From: Cytophagales bacterium
GTDB lineage: Bacteria; Bacteroidota; Bacteroidia; Cytophagales; Spirosomataceae
Assembly (NCBI GenBank): GCA_004292855.1
Contig: RDXN01000039.1
Span: 59,041 to 123,040 of the forward strand
DNA length: 64,000 bases
Direction: 5' to 3'
The translations under genes and the position numbers were made by a program. Below the pieces are notes generated by a model, which did not search any database, was not told the DNA's origin, and saw only the letters and a list, made by a program, of their open reading frames with translations. Below, piece after piece: positions 41,043-49,630 of this stretch. How positions within the stretch are numbered: position 1 is the stretch's first letter; each line of letters starts with the position of its first letter.

Positions 41043-42565
41043 CTGTTTTCTCGGTCTCGCTCGGCTGACAACGCCAAATACACCCCGTTGGTCCAACCGA
41101 AACCGTCCTGGTTAGGGTACTCGCCCCCGCCCGTGGTCAGTGCTGCGTCGACGACGTTGTATTTTTCCATCATCTTGCCCGTTGCCTTAAATACCTTGTC
41201 GTTGAGGGCCAGCCAACGGTCGCGGCCCTCGCGGGCCGTTTCCTCGAAGCCGTAGTTCATCAGTCCTTTGTACACGATCCATTGCAACGGTGCCCAGCCG
41301 TTCGGCCAGTCCCATTGTTGCCCGGTGTGGTTGAGTGTCGTAACCCAGCCGCCTGCTTGCAAAAAATCGGCTTTCAGCCGAGCGTGGACGTGTTCGGCTT
41401 GTTCGGGCGTGGCGAGGTTGAAAAACAGCGGGAAGACTCCGGCGAGGGTCAGGCCGGGAGTGGCTTGCTGCGTTTGCAAATCGTAATCAGAGAAAAACGT
41501 ATCGTTCGCGTTCCAAAACACCCGACCGATCAGCTCATCACGATCAACAGCCAATTGTTCAAACAGAGCGGAGTGAGCATGGTCGCCAGCGTGGGCATAA
41601 GCCTCTGCCAGGGTTGACTCCAGGGAGTACAACAAACAATTCAGATCGACAGCGAGCAAATCGGCGCATCGGATGCTGCCCAATGTCTGTTCATCAGCAA
41701 ACCAGCGGCTACTAAAATCCCATCCCGACTCACAAGCCGCCCGGATGTGGTTATAGAGCGTTTGAGGAACAACACCGGTTGGTTCCGTTTCCTCGTTTAG
41801 TTCTACCTCCTGCCGGTACGCTTCGGGGCGGGGTTTTGGGGTGTTGTCCCAATAGCGATTCATAGGCAAGCCATCGGGTAGTTGAGCCACACGCCGAACG
41901 TGTGGATGAGCGTCGGACAACTCATCTTGCCCATCCATCCAAAAATCATATTCCTTCCGCAGTTGCGGTAAATACGTTACCAGAATTTCCCGCCCGTCGA
42001 TCTTGGCCAATAATTGGACCATGAGCGCGAAAAACGGCGGTTGCGAGCGGCTCAGGAAATACGTCCGGTTGCCGTTGGGAATGAAACCCAACGTGTCGAT
42101 CAAGTAGGCAAAGTTGTCGATCATGCCCCGGATCAGGTCCACGCGGCCCGATTCGCGCAGGCCGAGCATGGTGAAATAGCTGTCCCAGTAGAAGATTTCG
42201 CGGAAACGCCCCCCCGGCACTACATACGGGTGGGGTAGGGGCACGCGTGAACTGTACGGCACTGGCTCATCCGCAGGGCGCGTGAGCCGGTCCCAGAGCC
42301 GGTTGATATGTTCGGTGGTCGACAGGTTCGTATTACTTACATAATTTGACGCAACTTGCCCCGGCACCTCAAACTGTTCATGCACGAATGCGCTCATGTC
42401 AAAACCCGGCGCGTTTTTCTGGGCTTCGTACAAGGCCAAAATCTGCTCAGGGGCCTGTTTGGGTGTACAATCGACGAAGGTTTTGGAGTCCGAAAACACG
42501 CGACCCAGTTGCACGTCGATAAATAATTGGCCGAGGAGAACGTCGGGGGAGGCTTGAGGATTCAT
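41039..42565 (-). CDS. treF: Trehalase (GH37), cytosolic type
   Basis: 508 residues from the ATG at 42563-42565; the frame to 42619 is read from the palindrome and was rejected. GH37 signature 1 PGGRFREIFYWDSYF (117-131) and signature 2 QWDWPNGWAPLQW (about residue 430) are both present, and GGGEYPNQDGFGWTNGV closes the barrel. There is no signal peptide, so it hydrolyses trehalose to glucose in the cytosol. The divergent MFS transporter is a plausible uptake partner. The shared promoter region contains the palindrome at 42582-42723. Confidence 0.93.
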   Translation of the reverse strand: MNPQASPDVLLGQLFIDVQLGRVFSDSKTFVDCTPKQAPEQILALYEAQKNAPGFDMSAFVHEQFEVPGQVASNYVSNTNLSTTEHINRLWDRLTRPADEPVPYSSRVPLPHPYVVPGGRFREIFYWDSYFTMLGLRESGRVDLIRGMIDNFAYLIDTLGFIPNGNRTYFLSRSQPPFFALMVQLLAKIDGREILVTYLPQLRKEYDFWMDGQDELSDAHPHVRRVAQLPDGLPMNRYWDNTPKPRPEAYRQEVELNEETEPTGVVPQTLYNHIRAACESGWDFSSRWFADEQTLGSIRCADLLAVDLNCLLYSLESTLAEAYAHAGDHAHSALFEQLAVDRDELIGRVFWNANDTFFSDYDLQTQQATPGLTLAGVFPLFFNLATPEQAEHVHARLKADFLQAGGWVTTLNHTGQQWDWPNGWAPLQWIVYKGLMNYGFEETAREGRDRWLALNDKVFKATGKMMEKYNVVDAALTTGGGEYPNQDGFGWTNGVYLALSAERDRENS

Positions 42566-42581
42566 AAGCAGTTGCTGTGTG

Positions 42582-42723
42582 GCTGACCGCACCGGCGGAC
42601 CGGCGAAGCCCTTCGACAAGCTCAGGGTGACATCAAACTTGAGTCAGGATAGTTACTAGCTTACAAGTATCCTGTCACCCTGAGCTTGTCGAAGGGATTC
42701 GCCGGTCCGCCGGTGCGGTCAGC
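42582..42723. repeat. MITE/REP-like long palindrome, copy B
   Basis: Arms 42582-42632 and 42673-42723 match at 50 of 51 positions. Core CCTTCGACAAGCTCAGG and the 40-base centre match copy A (9450-9591) in opposite orientation. It lies in the divergent trehalase/MFS promoter region, 17 bases from the trehalase ATG. Confidence 0.88.
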
Positions 42724-42777
42724 AAATTTCTTTAGCTTGCAAAGCTATTACCTAATTCACTATTTCACTCACTACCT

Positions 42778-44016
42778 ATGTGGCGCGTTAAACTCTCCTT
42801 ACTCCTTAATTATTTCGTATTTGCCATCCTGCTCAACAGCGTCGGGACGGTGATTTTGCAGGTGCAGAACAACTACGGCGTGTCGGCAACGTCGGCGAGC
42901 GTGCTGGAGGCTTTCAAAGATCTTACCATCGCCGTGGTGTCGTTTGCGGTGGCCTCCTATGCTACCCGAATCGGTTACAAACGGGCCATGTTGGTGGCGT
43001 TGGGTATTGTTACGGTGGCCTGTTTGTTCATGCCATTGGTGCCCTCGTTCTGGACCACCAAACTCTTGTTTGCGGCTGTCGGGGCAAGTTTCGCCCTCAT
43101 AAAAGTGTCGGTATTTGCGACTATCGGCCTCGTCAGCCCCTCCACCGACGAACACGCCAGTTTCATGAATTTTCTGGAGTCGTTTTTTATGGTCGGTATC
43201 CTGTCGGGTAATTTCCTGTTCAGCGCGTTTGTCGATGACCAAAACCCGCAATCGACCGCCTGGCTCCTGGTTTATTACGTGCTGGCGGGGTTGTCGCTGT
43301 TGGCCCTGCTGCTGCTCGCGACCACCCCACTCGATGAGTCGAGCGTGAAGCATGAGACCGCAAAATCGTTTGCCGACGACCTGGCCGATATGCTCAAACT
43401 AATTGCCCGGCCCGTGGTGCTGGTGTTCATTATCAGCGCGTTCGTCTATGTTCTTCTCGAACAGGGCATTATGAGCTGGTTGCCCACGTTCAACAATAAA
43501 ATTCTGAAACTGCCTACTTCCTTGAGCATCCAGATGGCGAGTATCCTGGCAGCTTCAACGGCTCTCGGGCGGTTTCTGGCCGGGGTGCTGTTGCGCCGAA
43601 TCACGTGGTACTGGCTGTTGATGATTTGTCTCGTGCTGGCTGCTGGCCTGGTGCTTGTGGCCCTCCCACTGGCCAATTCAGTCGATTCTACTCCCGTAAC
43701 GGGCTGGGGCAATGCGCCGTTGGCTGCGTTTGTGTTCCCGCTAATTGGTCTGTTCATCGCGCCAATTTATCCGGCCATCAATTCGGCCATTTTGAGCAGC
43801 CTTCCCCTGCGGCAACATGGGCCAATGGCGGGGTTGATTGTGGTCTTCTCGGCTCTAGGTGGCACGACCGGTTCAATTATCACAGGACGTGTGTTTGATG
43901 CGTACGGTGGACAAACGGCATTCTATTTTTCATTGCTTCCAATCGGTCTGTTGTTAGTGTCGCTGACAGCCTTTCAGCGGTTAGTGAAGCCACACGCTGA
44001 AGCGATGCAAAAATAA
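42778..44016 (+). CDS. Major facilitator superfamily transporter
   Basis: 412 residues with twelve predicted membrane segments in two halves separated by a charged loop (about 186-205). The MFS-type loop motif is seen in YATRIGYKRAMLV (about 60-72). AFVFPLIGLFIAPIYPAINSAIL and GGTTGSIITGRVFD resemble the FucP/sugar-symporter branch. Divergent from trehalase, so uptake of trehalose or another sugar is an inference from context. The gene is followed by a 73-base gap with a promoter for the PepSY-like gene. Confidence 0.87.
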   Translation: MWRVKLSLLLNYFVFAILLNSVGTVILQVQNNYGVSATSASVLEAFKDLTIAVVSFAVASYATRIGYKRAMLVALGIVTVACLFMPLVPSFWTTKLLFAAVGASFALIKVSVFATIGLVSPSTDEHASFMNFLESFFMVGILSGNFLFSAFVDDQNPQSTAWLLVYYVLAGLSLLALLLLATTPLDESSVKHETAKSFADDLADMLKLIARPVVLVFIISAFVYVLLEQGIMSWLPTFNNKILKLPTSLSIQMASILAASTALGRFLAGVLLRRITWYWLLMICLVLAAGLVLVALPLANSVDSTPVTGWGNAPLAAFVFPLIGLFIAPIYPAINSAILSSLPLRQHGPMAGLIVVFSALGGTTGSIITGRVFDAYGGQTAFYFSLLPIGLLLVSLTAFQRLVKPHAEAMQK

Positions 44017-44057
44017 ATTTCACTGGGGCGCAACGTAAAGATTATCAACGCTGTATC

Positions 44058-44065
44058 TAGTTTTG
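44058..44065 (+). promoter_or_regulatory. Putative -7 box TAGTTTTG for the PepSY-like lipoprotein
   Basis: Fits TAnnTTTG, 24 bases before the ATG at 44090. Confidence 0.45.
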
Positions 44066-44089
44066 TACGTACAACGACTCCTTAAAACC

Positions 44090-45253
44090 ATGAACAAAAT
44101 TTATGTTCTGCTAATGCTACTGGTTGTAGCCGCCCTGAATGCCTGCCAACGCGCCGACCTCGTACCCACCGACACTAGCCCGAGTGAGTACAAAGATGTT
44201 CCGACGGTAGTTGTTCAGGCTGTGCAAAATGCCTATCCGGCAGCCGTTAACCTCAAGTTTACCGAAGTTGATAAAGGCAATATCTGGAGTGCCGACTTCA
44301 TGAATGCCGCCCTCGCGCATCAGGCTACAGTGAGCAAAAAAGGTGAGATTCTCGAAGCCTACTCCGTTGCCGACGCTGCCAGAGCCGCTGCTGCTACCCT
44401 GCCTGCGGTTATTGAAGCGTTTATTCAGAAAAACTACGCGGGGTATAAACTGATCGGGTGGGGCGAGGGACAGCACAACGGCCAAAAAGCATACAAAGTC
44501 GCGCTTCGGAAGGAACGGGAAGACGTGACCCTGATTTTCGACGCCAACGGGGTTTTGCTGTTCACTTATAAGGCGACCGTTCCTGTTGCGACCACGATCA
44601 CCGCACCAAGAACGATTCCCATTAGCAAAGTCGAAGAGTTAACATCCCCGATTGCCGCCTACCTCAAAACCAATGGCATGACCTTCGGTAAGGGCTTGGC
44701 GGTTGTGGACAAGGACGGGAAGAAGACGTATTTAATCGTTGCCACAAAAGGGTCCACCGTTTTTGAACTGACGTTCGATAATGACGGTAAACTGCTCAAA
44801 TCCAGTTCATACACGCCCCCACCGGCCCCCGTTGCCTTGAAATCGGTAAGCGAGTTGCCTACGGCAGCCATCACATACATGGCGGGGTACACATTTGTGA
44901 GCGGCACGGTAATTACCGGTACGGATGGGCAAAAAACGTATCTCGTCAATGCCAAAAAGGAGGGAAAGCAATTCACGTTTGCCTTCGATAATGCAGGTAA
45001 GCTAATTCGTTCGGCGGAAATTAAGCCGTTACCTAAAGTTGAGTCAAAGTCTCTGACAGATAAGGATCTACCCGCAGTTATCACATCGTATTTGAACGCT
45101 AATTATAAGGGATGGTCGCTCACAAAGGGAGCCGTTACAATCATTGATGGCGTAGCAAGCAATTACCTGTTGGTCATTAAGGTGGGAGCCGATTCGTTTA
45201 CCGTTTCGTTCGATGGGGCCGGAAAGTTTATAGGTGCCCGTAAAAACGGTTGA
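44090..45253 (+). CDS. PepSY-like (BLIP-like fold) lipoprotein with four repeats
   Basis: 387 residues from the ATG at 44090; a longer frame to 44063 lies within the promoter. Lipoprotein signal MNKIYVLLMLLVVAALNAC (Cys19). Four related units of about 80-90 residues each start with a proline-containing helix (DVPTVVVQAVQNAYPAAV, TLPAVIEAFIQKNYAGYKL, ELTSPIAAYLKTNGMTF, DLPAVITSYLNANYKGW) and end with a beta hairpin such as FDNDGKLL. This is the PepSY-like, beta-lactamase-inhibitor-like fold common in Bacteroidota. Located at a membrane facing the periplasm; function unknown. Confidence 0.82.
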   Translation: MNKIYVLLMLLVVAALNACQRADLVPTDTSPSEYKDVPTVVVQAVQNAYPAAVNLKFTEVDKGNIWSADFMNAALAHQATVSKKGEILEAYSVADAARAAAATLPAVIEAFIQKNYAGYKLIGWGEGQHNGQKAYKVALRKEREDVTLIFDANGVLLFTYKATVPVATTITAPRTIPISKVEELTSPIAAYLKTNGMTFGKGLAVVDKDGKKTYLIVATKGSTVFELTFDNDGKLLKSSSYTPPPAPVALKSVSELPTAAITYMAGYTFVSGTVITGTDGQKTYLVNAKKEGKQFTFAFDNAGKLIRSAEIKPLPKVESKSLTDKDLPAVITSYLNANYKGWSLTKGAVTIIDGVASNYLLVIKVGADSFTVSFDGAGKFIGARKNG

Positions 45254-45357
45254 TGAGTTAGTAGCGGCCTAAGTGGGGTCGTATATAGGGTCGTTCAATA
45301 AGCTTTTGTTGTGTTTCCTCAAATTCGGTAACACTCTCCATTGAACGGTTAGTTGAT

Positions 45358-45394
45358 AACGTGCCGGGCGGATAAAGACACCGTCCGGCACGTT
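45358..45394 (+). terminator. Strong GC-rich hairpin directly before the GT2 start codon
   Basis: AACGTGCCGGGCGG (45358-45371) pairs with CCGTCCGGCACGTT (45381-45394) with a single mismatch. It ends 2 bases before the ATG at 45397, without a T-run. It may be the end of the lipoprotein transcript or a translation-blocking hairpin. Confidence 0.6.
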
Positions 45395-45396
45395 GT

Positions 45397-46632
45397 ATGA
45401 TCGCCGATTTCGCCCCAAGCATAAATGGATTTGAACAGACTTTTCAACCCTATTTATTCGACAAACAACCGCCTTCGCCTGCGTTGCAGGTGTCGGTTAT
45501 TGTGCCCGTTCGCAACGAAGCACACCATTTGGCCCGAACATTAGAGGCCCTTCGGTTGCAGCAAGACCCAACCGGCAAGCCGCTCCACCCAAGTACCTAT
45601 GAGGTGCTGGTTCTGGTCAACAATTGTACGGATGCTTCACTGGCTATTGCCCAGTCGTACCAGAAGCGCAATCCCGGTTTCTCGCTGCATATTGCTCACA
45701 TCAAACTGCCCAGGCCTAAAGCGAACATCGGCACCGTTCGGCGGCTCCTGATGGACGAAGCACACCGTCGGCTCTTGAGCGTGGGAAATCTGACCGGCAT
45801 TATCGCTTCTACTGATGGCGATACCGTGGTTGACCCGCAATGGATTCATCATATCCAAAACGAGATTGCCCTCGGTGCCGATGCCGTCGGGGGCCGTATT
45901 CTGACGCATCCTGACCGCAACCCCGTTCGGCGATTTCACCTCTGCGACGTAACCTACCGCACCCTCGTGGCCCGGCTCGAATCCCAACTCGACCCTTGCG
46001 CACACGACCCGTGGCCGCGTCATTTTCAGCATTTTGGAGCAAACATGGCTGTCACGTGCAGTGCCTACGAGCGGGCCGGTCGGCTTCCCGAGGTGCCTTA
46101 TCTGGAAGATGACGCTTTTTTCAAAGCCTTAGCGCGGGTCGATGCCCGCGTGCGAAAAAGCCCGCTCGTAAAGGTCACCACCTCGGCCCGGATGCAGGGG
46201 CGTGTGGCCATTGGGTTCTCGGAGCAACTACGCTGCTGGGCCACCATGCAAAAAAATGGGGATTGTCAACTAGCCGAACCCGCCGGAGCTTGGGCCACTA
46301 AATTCAAAGCACGTAGCCTACTCCGTAGTCTTTGGACAAATCGGTTAACTAACTTGCCCCTGTCGGTTCTGGTCGACGTCGCTACCCAGTTATCTGTTTC
46401 TGCCGAATGGTTACGCCGGGCGTTGTTGCAGTGCCGGTACTTCGGCGAGTTCTGGCAACTAGTGGAGCATCGGATGGTGAAGGAACACTATTGGACCACT
46501 CGTTGGCCGTTGGTACCGATTGACCGGGCGATTGCAGAGTTGCGGGGGCTTACATCTTCTCAAACAAATCGACCCGGTACGTTTCTTTGCGATGCCCATG
46601 CACGTGACGCAGGAGTTGCCCATCGCCTGTGA
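45397..46632 (+). CDS. Glycosyltransferase family 2 of the PIG-L/NodS cluster
   Basis: 411 residues. QVSVIVPVRNEAHHLARTLE (about 32-51) starts the GT-A fold; YEVLVLVNNCTDAS and IIASTDGDTVVDPQWI (with the DxD-like DGD) complete the nucleotide-sugar site; YLEDDAFFKALAR is near the acceptor site. Family members occur beside PIG-L deacetylases and NodS methyltransferases in many bacteria. Its last 83 bases overlap, antisense, the 3' end of the methyltransferase gene, so the C-terminal tail (LTSSQTNRPGTF onwards) may be a read-through extension. A hairpin lies just before the ATG. Confidence 0.85.
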   Translation: MIADFAPSINGFEQTFQPYLFDKQPPSPALQVSVIVPVRNEAHHLARTLEALRLQQDPTGKPLHPSTYEVLVLVNNCTDASLAIAQSYQKRNPGFSLHIAHIKLPRPKANIGTVRRLLMDEAHRRLLSVGNLTGIIASTDGDTVVDPQWIHHIQNEIALGADAVGGRILTHPDRNPVRRFHLCDVTYRTLVARLESQLDPCAHDPWPRHFQHFGANMAVTCSAYERAGRLPEVPYLEDDAFFKALARVDARVRKSPLVKVTTSARMQGRVAIGFSEQLRCWATMQKNGDCQLAEPAGAWATKFKARSLLRSLWTNRLTNLPLSVLVDVATQLSVSAEWLRRALLQCRYFGEFWQLVEHRMVKEHYWTTRWPLVPIDRAIAELRGLTSSQTNRPGTFLCDAHARDAGVAHRL

Positions 46633-47131
46633 GAGCCAAGAACTCATCATGCACGGCATCGCCCGTGAGCGGGTAGTCATGCACTTCGGGTGTCCAGTGA
46701 ACGAGTAGCAGGTGACCACCCGGTTGTAGGTGATCGAGCATGAGTTGTTGGGCCTTGTGCAGATCATCCATCGACCAATAATACGCAACCTCCGACACCA
46801 GAATCAAGTCGAACAACTCATCAGGGAATTCATCGGGCACGGCCATTTGCCGGATGGTCACGTTTGGGGCGTCTTTCAACCGCTCGCGGGCCTGCTTCAG
46901 GGGTAACTCGCTCGCATCGACCGTGATCAGATGGTCGCAACGGCGGGCAAGTTGAGCGGTCAGCACCCCAATCGACGTGCCGATCTCGAACGCATTGGCG
47001 TAGCGTTCGCGACCCAACGAGTTAAGTGTGTCCTCATATTTGCCGCGCTCATAGTCGCTTGTTATAAAGTTCCACGGGTCTTCGTTGGCCCGGTAAATAT
47101 CATCAAAATAGGTTTGAGAGAGGGAAGTCAT
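46550..47131 (-). CDS. NodS-like SAM-dependent methyltransferase
   Basis: 193 residues. N-terminus YFDDIYRANEDPWNFITSDY plus KYEDTL and the SAM motif AFEIGTSIGVLTAQLARRCD (47-66) are hallmarks of the NodS family, N-methyltransferases of lipo-chitooligosaccharide synthesis and their relatives. DLILVSEVAYYWSMDDL is the post-motif region. It overlaps the PIG-L gene start by 4 bases and is the last gene of the acyl-CoA dehydrogenase/PIG-L/NodS operon. It may methylate an amino sugar freed by the deacetylase (inference). Confidence 0.85.
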   Translation of the reverse strand: MTSLSQTYFDDIYRANEDPWNFITSDYERGKYEDTLNSLGRERYANAFEIGTSIGVLTAQLARRCDHLITVDASELPLKQARERLKDAPNVTIRQMAVPDEFPDELFDLILVSEVAYYWSMDDLHKAQQLMLDHLQPGGHLLLVHWTPEVHDYPLTGDAVHDEFLALTGDGQLLRHVHGHRKETYRVDLFEKM

Positions 47132-47877
47132 TGCGCTTCGAAAAACAATTCGGTGTTTCCGTCAAAATAAACGAGCAAATCGGGGCGAAGCCAAAATGCC
47201 TGCGGGTCGTCGTCGATCATCTGCGTCACCTGCGAGGCATGGGCAGCAATGGCCCGGTGCTTGCGGTCGCGTACCGCGCTTATGTCGATGCCAATCGCCC
47301 GAATATGGTCGTTCGGTTGGGGCATATCGTCGGGTTGACCAAGTTCCCAGAGCCAAACGGCGTACTCCAACACACTCGGTTGCACGGTCATTCGCGGCAA
47401 AGCTGATTGTAAAAGCCGGTACGTGGCCCGGTGGTCGCGGTGATTGTCCCGACGCCAGGGCACAAACACGGTTTGGGGCCGATGCCGGTTCAGTTCGGTC
47501 AGCAGCCTGTCGGCAGCGTCGGCAAACGTGGTTGTTTGGGGGTCGGCGGGTACGGCACCATCAGGCAGGCGCAGAAACGTGACCGTGTCGGGCGAAAGGC
47601 CTAGTTCGGTCAGGGCCTCGCGAGTTTCAGCTTCGCGGAGGTTGCGGAGTCGCTCGGCGGGGTATTTTTGAGAGTTTGGGTGCGATTTGCTGCCGTCGCT
47701 GATCATCACCACATGGACCGGAATACCCAACTCTTGTAATAAAGCTAGTGTTCCCCCACACCCAAGCGATTCATCGTCGGGGTGGGGCGACAGCACAATT
47801 GTCGGCCCTAACGAAACAGGTTCAATCGTTTGTGCAACTTGCTGCCAATTTGTGAGCTGTTCAATGCCAGAGGTCAT
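47128..47877 (-). CDS. PIG-L family deacetylase
   Basis: 249 residues. Zinc-binding motif LSPHPDDES (His32, Asp34, Asp35) and C-terminal WRRDNHRDHRATY with His146 and His149 define the PIG-L/LmbE family, which removes acetyl groups from GlcNAc-type sugars. VPWRRD is typical of the cluster-associated branch. It overlaps the acyl-CoA dehydrogenase gene by 17 bases and the NodS-like gene by 4, so the three proteins should be made together. No signal peptide; cytosolic. Confidence 0.9.
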   Translation of the reverse strand: MTSGIEQLTNWQQVAQTIEPVSLGPTIVLSPHPDDESLGCGGTLALLQELGIPVHVVMISDGSKSHPNSQKYPAERLRNLREAETREALTELGLSPDTVTFLRLPDGAVPADPQTTTFADAADRLLTELNRHRPQTVFVPWRRDNHRDHRATYRLLQSALPRMTVQPSVLEYAVWLWELGQPDDMPQPNDHIRAIGIDISAVRDRKHRAIAAHASQVTQMIDDDPQAFWLRPDLLVYFDGNTELFFEAQ

Positions 47878-49024
47878 GGGCCGGTTCGGTGTGGTTCAAA
47901 ACATACGCGCCAACGTCCTGGATGGTGGCGTCGGGCGCGGGTTGGCGCAGGTAGATGCTCAGGTCGCGGATAATACGCTCGAACGGCAGCGGGCGCAACA
48001 GCCCACGAGCACCTACTGCCTGCTCGGTCAGGGTTATCACGCGCGTGCAAATCTGCTCAATAGCTGTGCGGGTCATGTTGGCATAGGCAACGGTCGTGGC
48101 CGGATCGGTCCCATCGCGCTCCCAATTGTCAGTTTTGGCACCAGCCGTGTTGATCCACTGATTACCCGACTCCACGAGCCAGGCCATTTCGGCCAGTCGT
48201 GCCCGCTGGAAGGGATCGTTAGTGCGGTTCAGGTCGCGCAAAAACTGGCGCGTATGCTCAAACAGGCTCTCGGCCCCACCCAACTGCACAGCCGCGAACC
48301 GAATGGCCCCGCCACTGAAATAAGGTTGCTTGTAATAATCGCCGGGCTTGCCCAGTAAGTCGGCCTCGCTCAGTTCAACGCCCGTAAAATCCATCTTGAA
48401 ACTAGCCGACGCCCGCATTCCCAGCGGTTTCCAGAACGAATCGTCTTGCGGAATGGGCTGTACGTGTTCGGTTGGGATAATGCACATCTGCCAGCCGCGA
48501 GCCTCGTTGCCGTCCATCAGTTCGCCCGTTACAAGCGGTCGGTTGATCCAGTTCGCCCCGGAGCAGAATGTCTTGCAGCCTTCGAGCACGTACCGCCCCT
48601 CACCCACGGCATGAATACGGACGCCATCGCCGGCCTGCGTGTTCCAGACACTAAACAGACAGCTACTCTGGGCGGCCTGAAACCAGGTTTGTTTTTGCGC
48701 ATCACTCCCGAATAAATGAACCAGTTGCAGGGCGTTAATGTGCCCCTCAAACACGCGCCCCACGGCCAGATTGGCCCCGCCAATTCGCTTGAGCAATTGA
48801 AGCAGATTGGCTGTGTCGGCCAGTCGACGGTCGAGCGGGTTTCCAGGCAGCGTTACCGAAAACAAACCCGCTTCGGCCAGTGCCGCGAAGGAATCGGAGG
48901 GAAACTCGCCCTCGTGATCGGTTTCGCCAGCCCAATTCGCTAGTTGATTCAGCACAGAGGATAGCGCAGCCTCATTAAGTACGGGCCGCGTGGAGGTATC
49001 AGGAGTGGATAACCGTTGCGTCAT
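47861..49024 (-). CDS. Acyl-CoA dehydrogenase family protein
   Basis: 387 residues, full length for the family. Visible are GGANLAVGRVFEGHINALQL, LFSVWNTQAGDG (flavin and substrate region), MDFTGVELSEADLLGKPGDY (middle beta domain) and the C-terminal helices with QAVGARGLLRPLPFERIIRDLSIYL, where GARG and the ILRD-like segment contact FAD. The usual catalytic Glu is not obvious. Genes of this subgroup recur beside PIG-L, NodS and GT2 genes, so it may oxidise an acyl or amine group of the same product rather than act in beta-oxidation. Confidence 0.85.
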   Translation of the reverse strand: MTQRLSTPDTSTRPVLNEAALSSVLNQLANWAGETDHEGEFPSDSFAALAEAGLFSVTLPGNPLDRRLADTANLLQLLKRIGGANLAVGRVFEGHINALQLVHLFGSDAQKQTWFQAAQSSCLFSVWNTQAGDGVRIHAVGEGRYVLEGCKTFCSGANWINRPLVTGELMDGNEARGWQMCIIPTEHVQPIPQDDSFWKPLGMRASASFKMDFTGVELSEADLLGKPGDYYKQPYFSGGAIRFAAVQLGGAESLFEHTRQFLRDLNRTNDPFQRARLAEMAWLVESGNQWINTAGAKTDNWERDGTDPATTVAYANMTRTAIEQICTRVITLTEQAVGARGLLRPLPFERIIRDLSIYLRQPAPDATIQDVGAYVLNHTEPAHDLWH

Positions 49025-49087
49025 GCCCGTTTAAGCGGGCGTTGCGGGCTTTTGTTTGGGAAAACGAGGTGACGGGAAAGAGGCCAG

Positions 49088-49525
49088 TTACTTTTTCACT
49101 TCGTTCAGCTCGAACAGATACCCGTCGGGGTCCGGGAAGTAAATCTGCACGACGCCATCGAAGCGGGTTTGCTTGTGAAACGTGATGTTTCGGGCCTTCA
49201 GAAACACTTCCGATTTAGTTATATCGTTCACGAACAGGGCAATATGGCTCCCGTTTTTGTCGTGCGTAAACGGGTCTGTGCGACCCGCCATCAGGTGAAT
49301 CTGCTGGCCATCGCCCAAATCGAACCAAGAGCGGATCGCCTTCAGATTGTCGGGTACGGCAAGGGGTTTCAGGCCCAGCACCTCCCGGTAAAACTGGGTG
49401 CTGGTTTGAATGTCTTTCACGTGCAGGGCCAGGTGGTTATGGCGCACAACACCAAGGTTATCCTGCCCGAAGGCAACTTGCGAGAGTAGCAAAAGGCTAC
49501 CGAGAAGGGTTTTTAAAGATGTCAT
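49088..49525 (-). CDS. VOC (glyoxalase/bleomycin resistance) protein, exported
   Basis: 145 residues from the ATG at 49523-49525; a start 18 bases upstream would precede the signal peptide MTSLKTLLGSLLLLSQVAFG. One VOC domain: RHNHLALHVKDIQTSTQFYR with metal-ligand His, GSHIALFVND, and IYFPDPDGYLFEL with the ligand Glu. An exported VOC protein is unusual since most are cytosolic. Function unknown. It is divergent from the LLM monooxygenase gene, and its start codon is inside the first of three palindromic sites. Confidence 0.85.
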   Translation of the reverse strand: MTSLKTLLGSLLLLSQVAFGQDNLGVVRHNHLALHVKDIQTSTQFYREVLGLKPLAVPDNLKAIRSWFDLGDGQQIHLMAGRTDPFTHDKNGSHIALFVNDITKSEVFLKARNITFHKQTRFDGVVQIYFPDPDGYLFELNEVKK

Positions 49526-49567
49526 CTTTCTAAAAGATGACATCTCGTTTCACAGAGATGTCATCTT
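49516..49567. promoter_or_regulatory. Three AGATGwCATCT palindromes in a divergent promoter
   Basis: AGATGTCATCT, AGATGACATCT and AGATGTCATCT start at 49517, 49535 and 49556 (spacing 18 and 21). They lie between the VOC and LLM genes; the first covers the VOC start codon. A dimeric repressor binding all three would control both genes. Confidence 0.6.
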
Positions 49568-49630
49568 GTTATTGGCAATCTGTTTAAGAAACTATTTCTT
49601 TGTACGTTCTACTTCTGACGATTTCAAATT

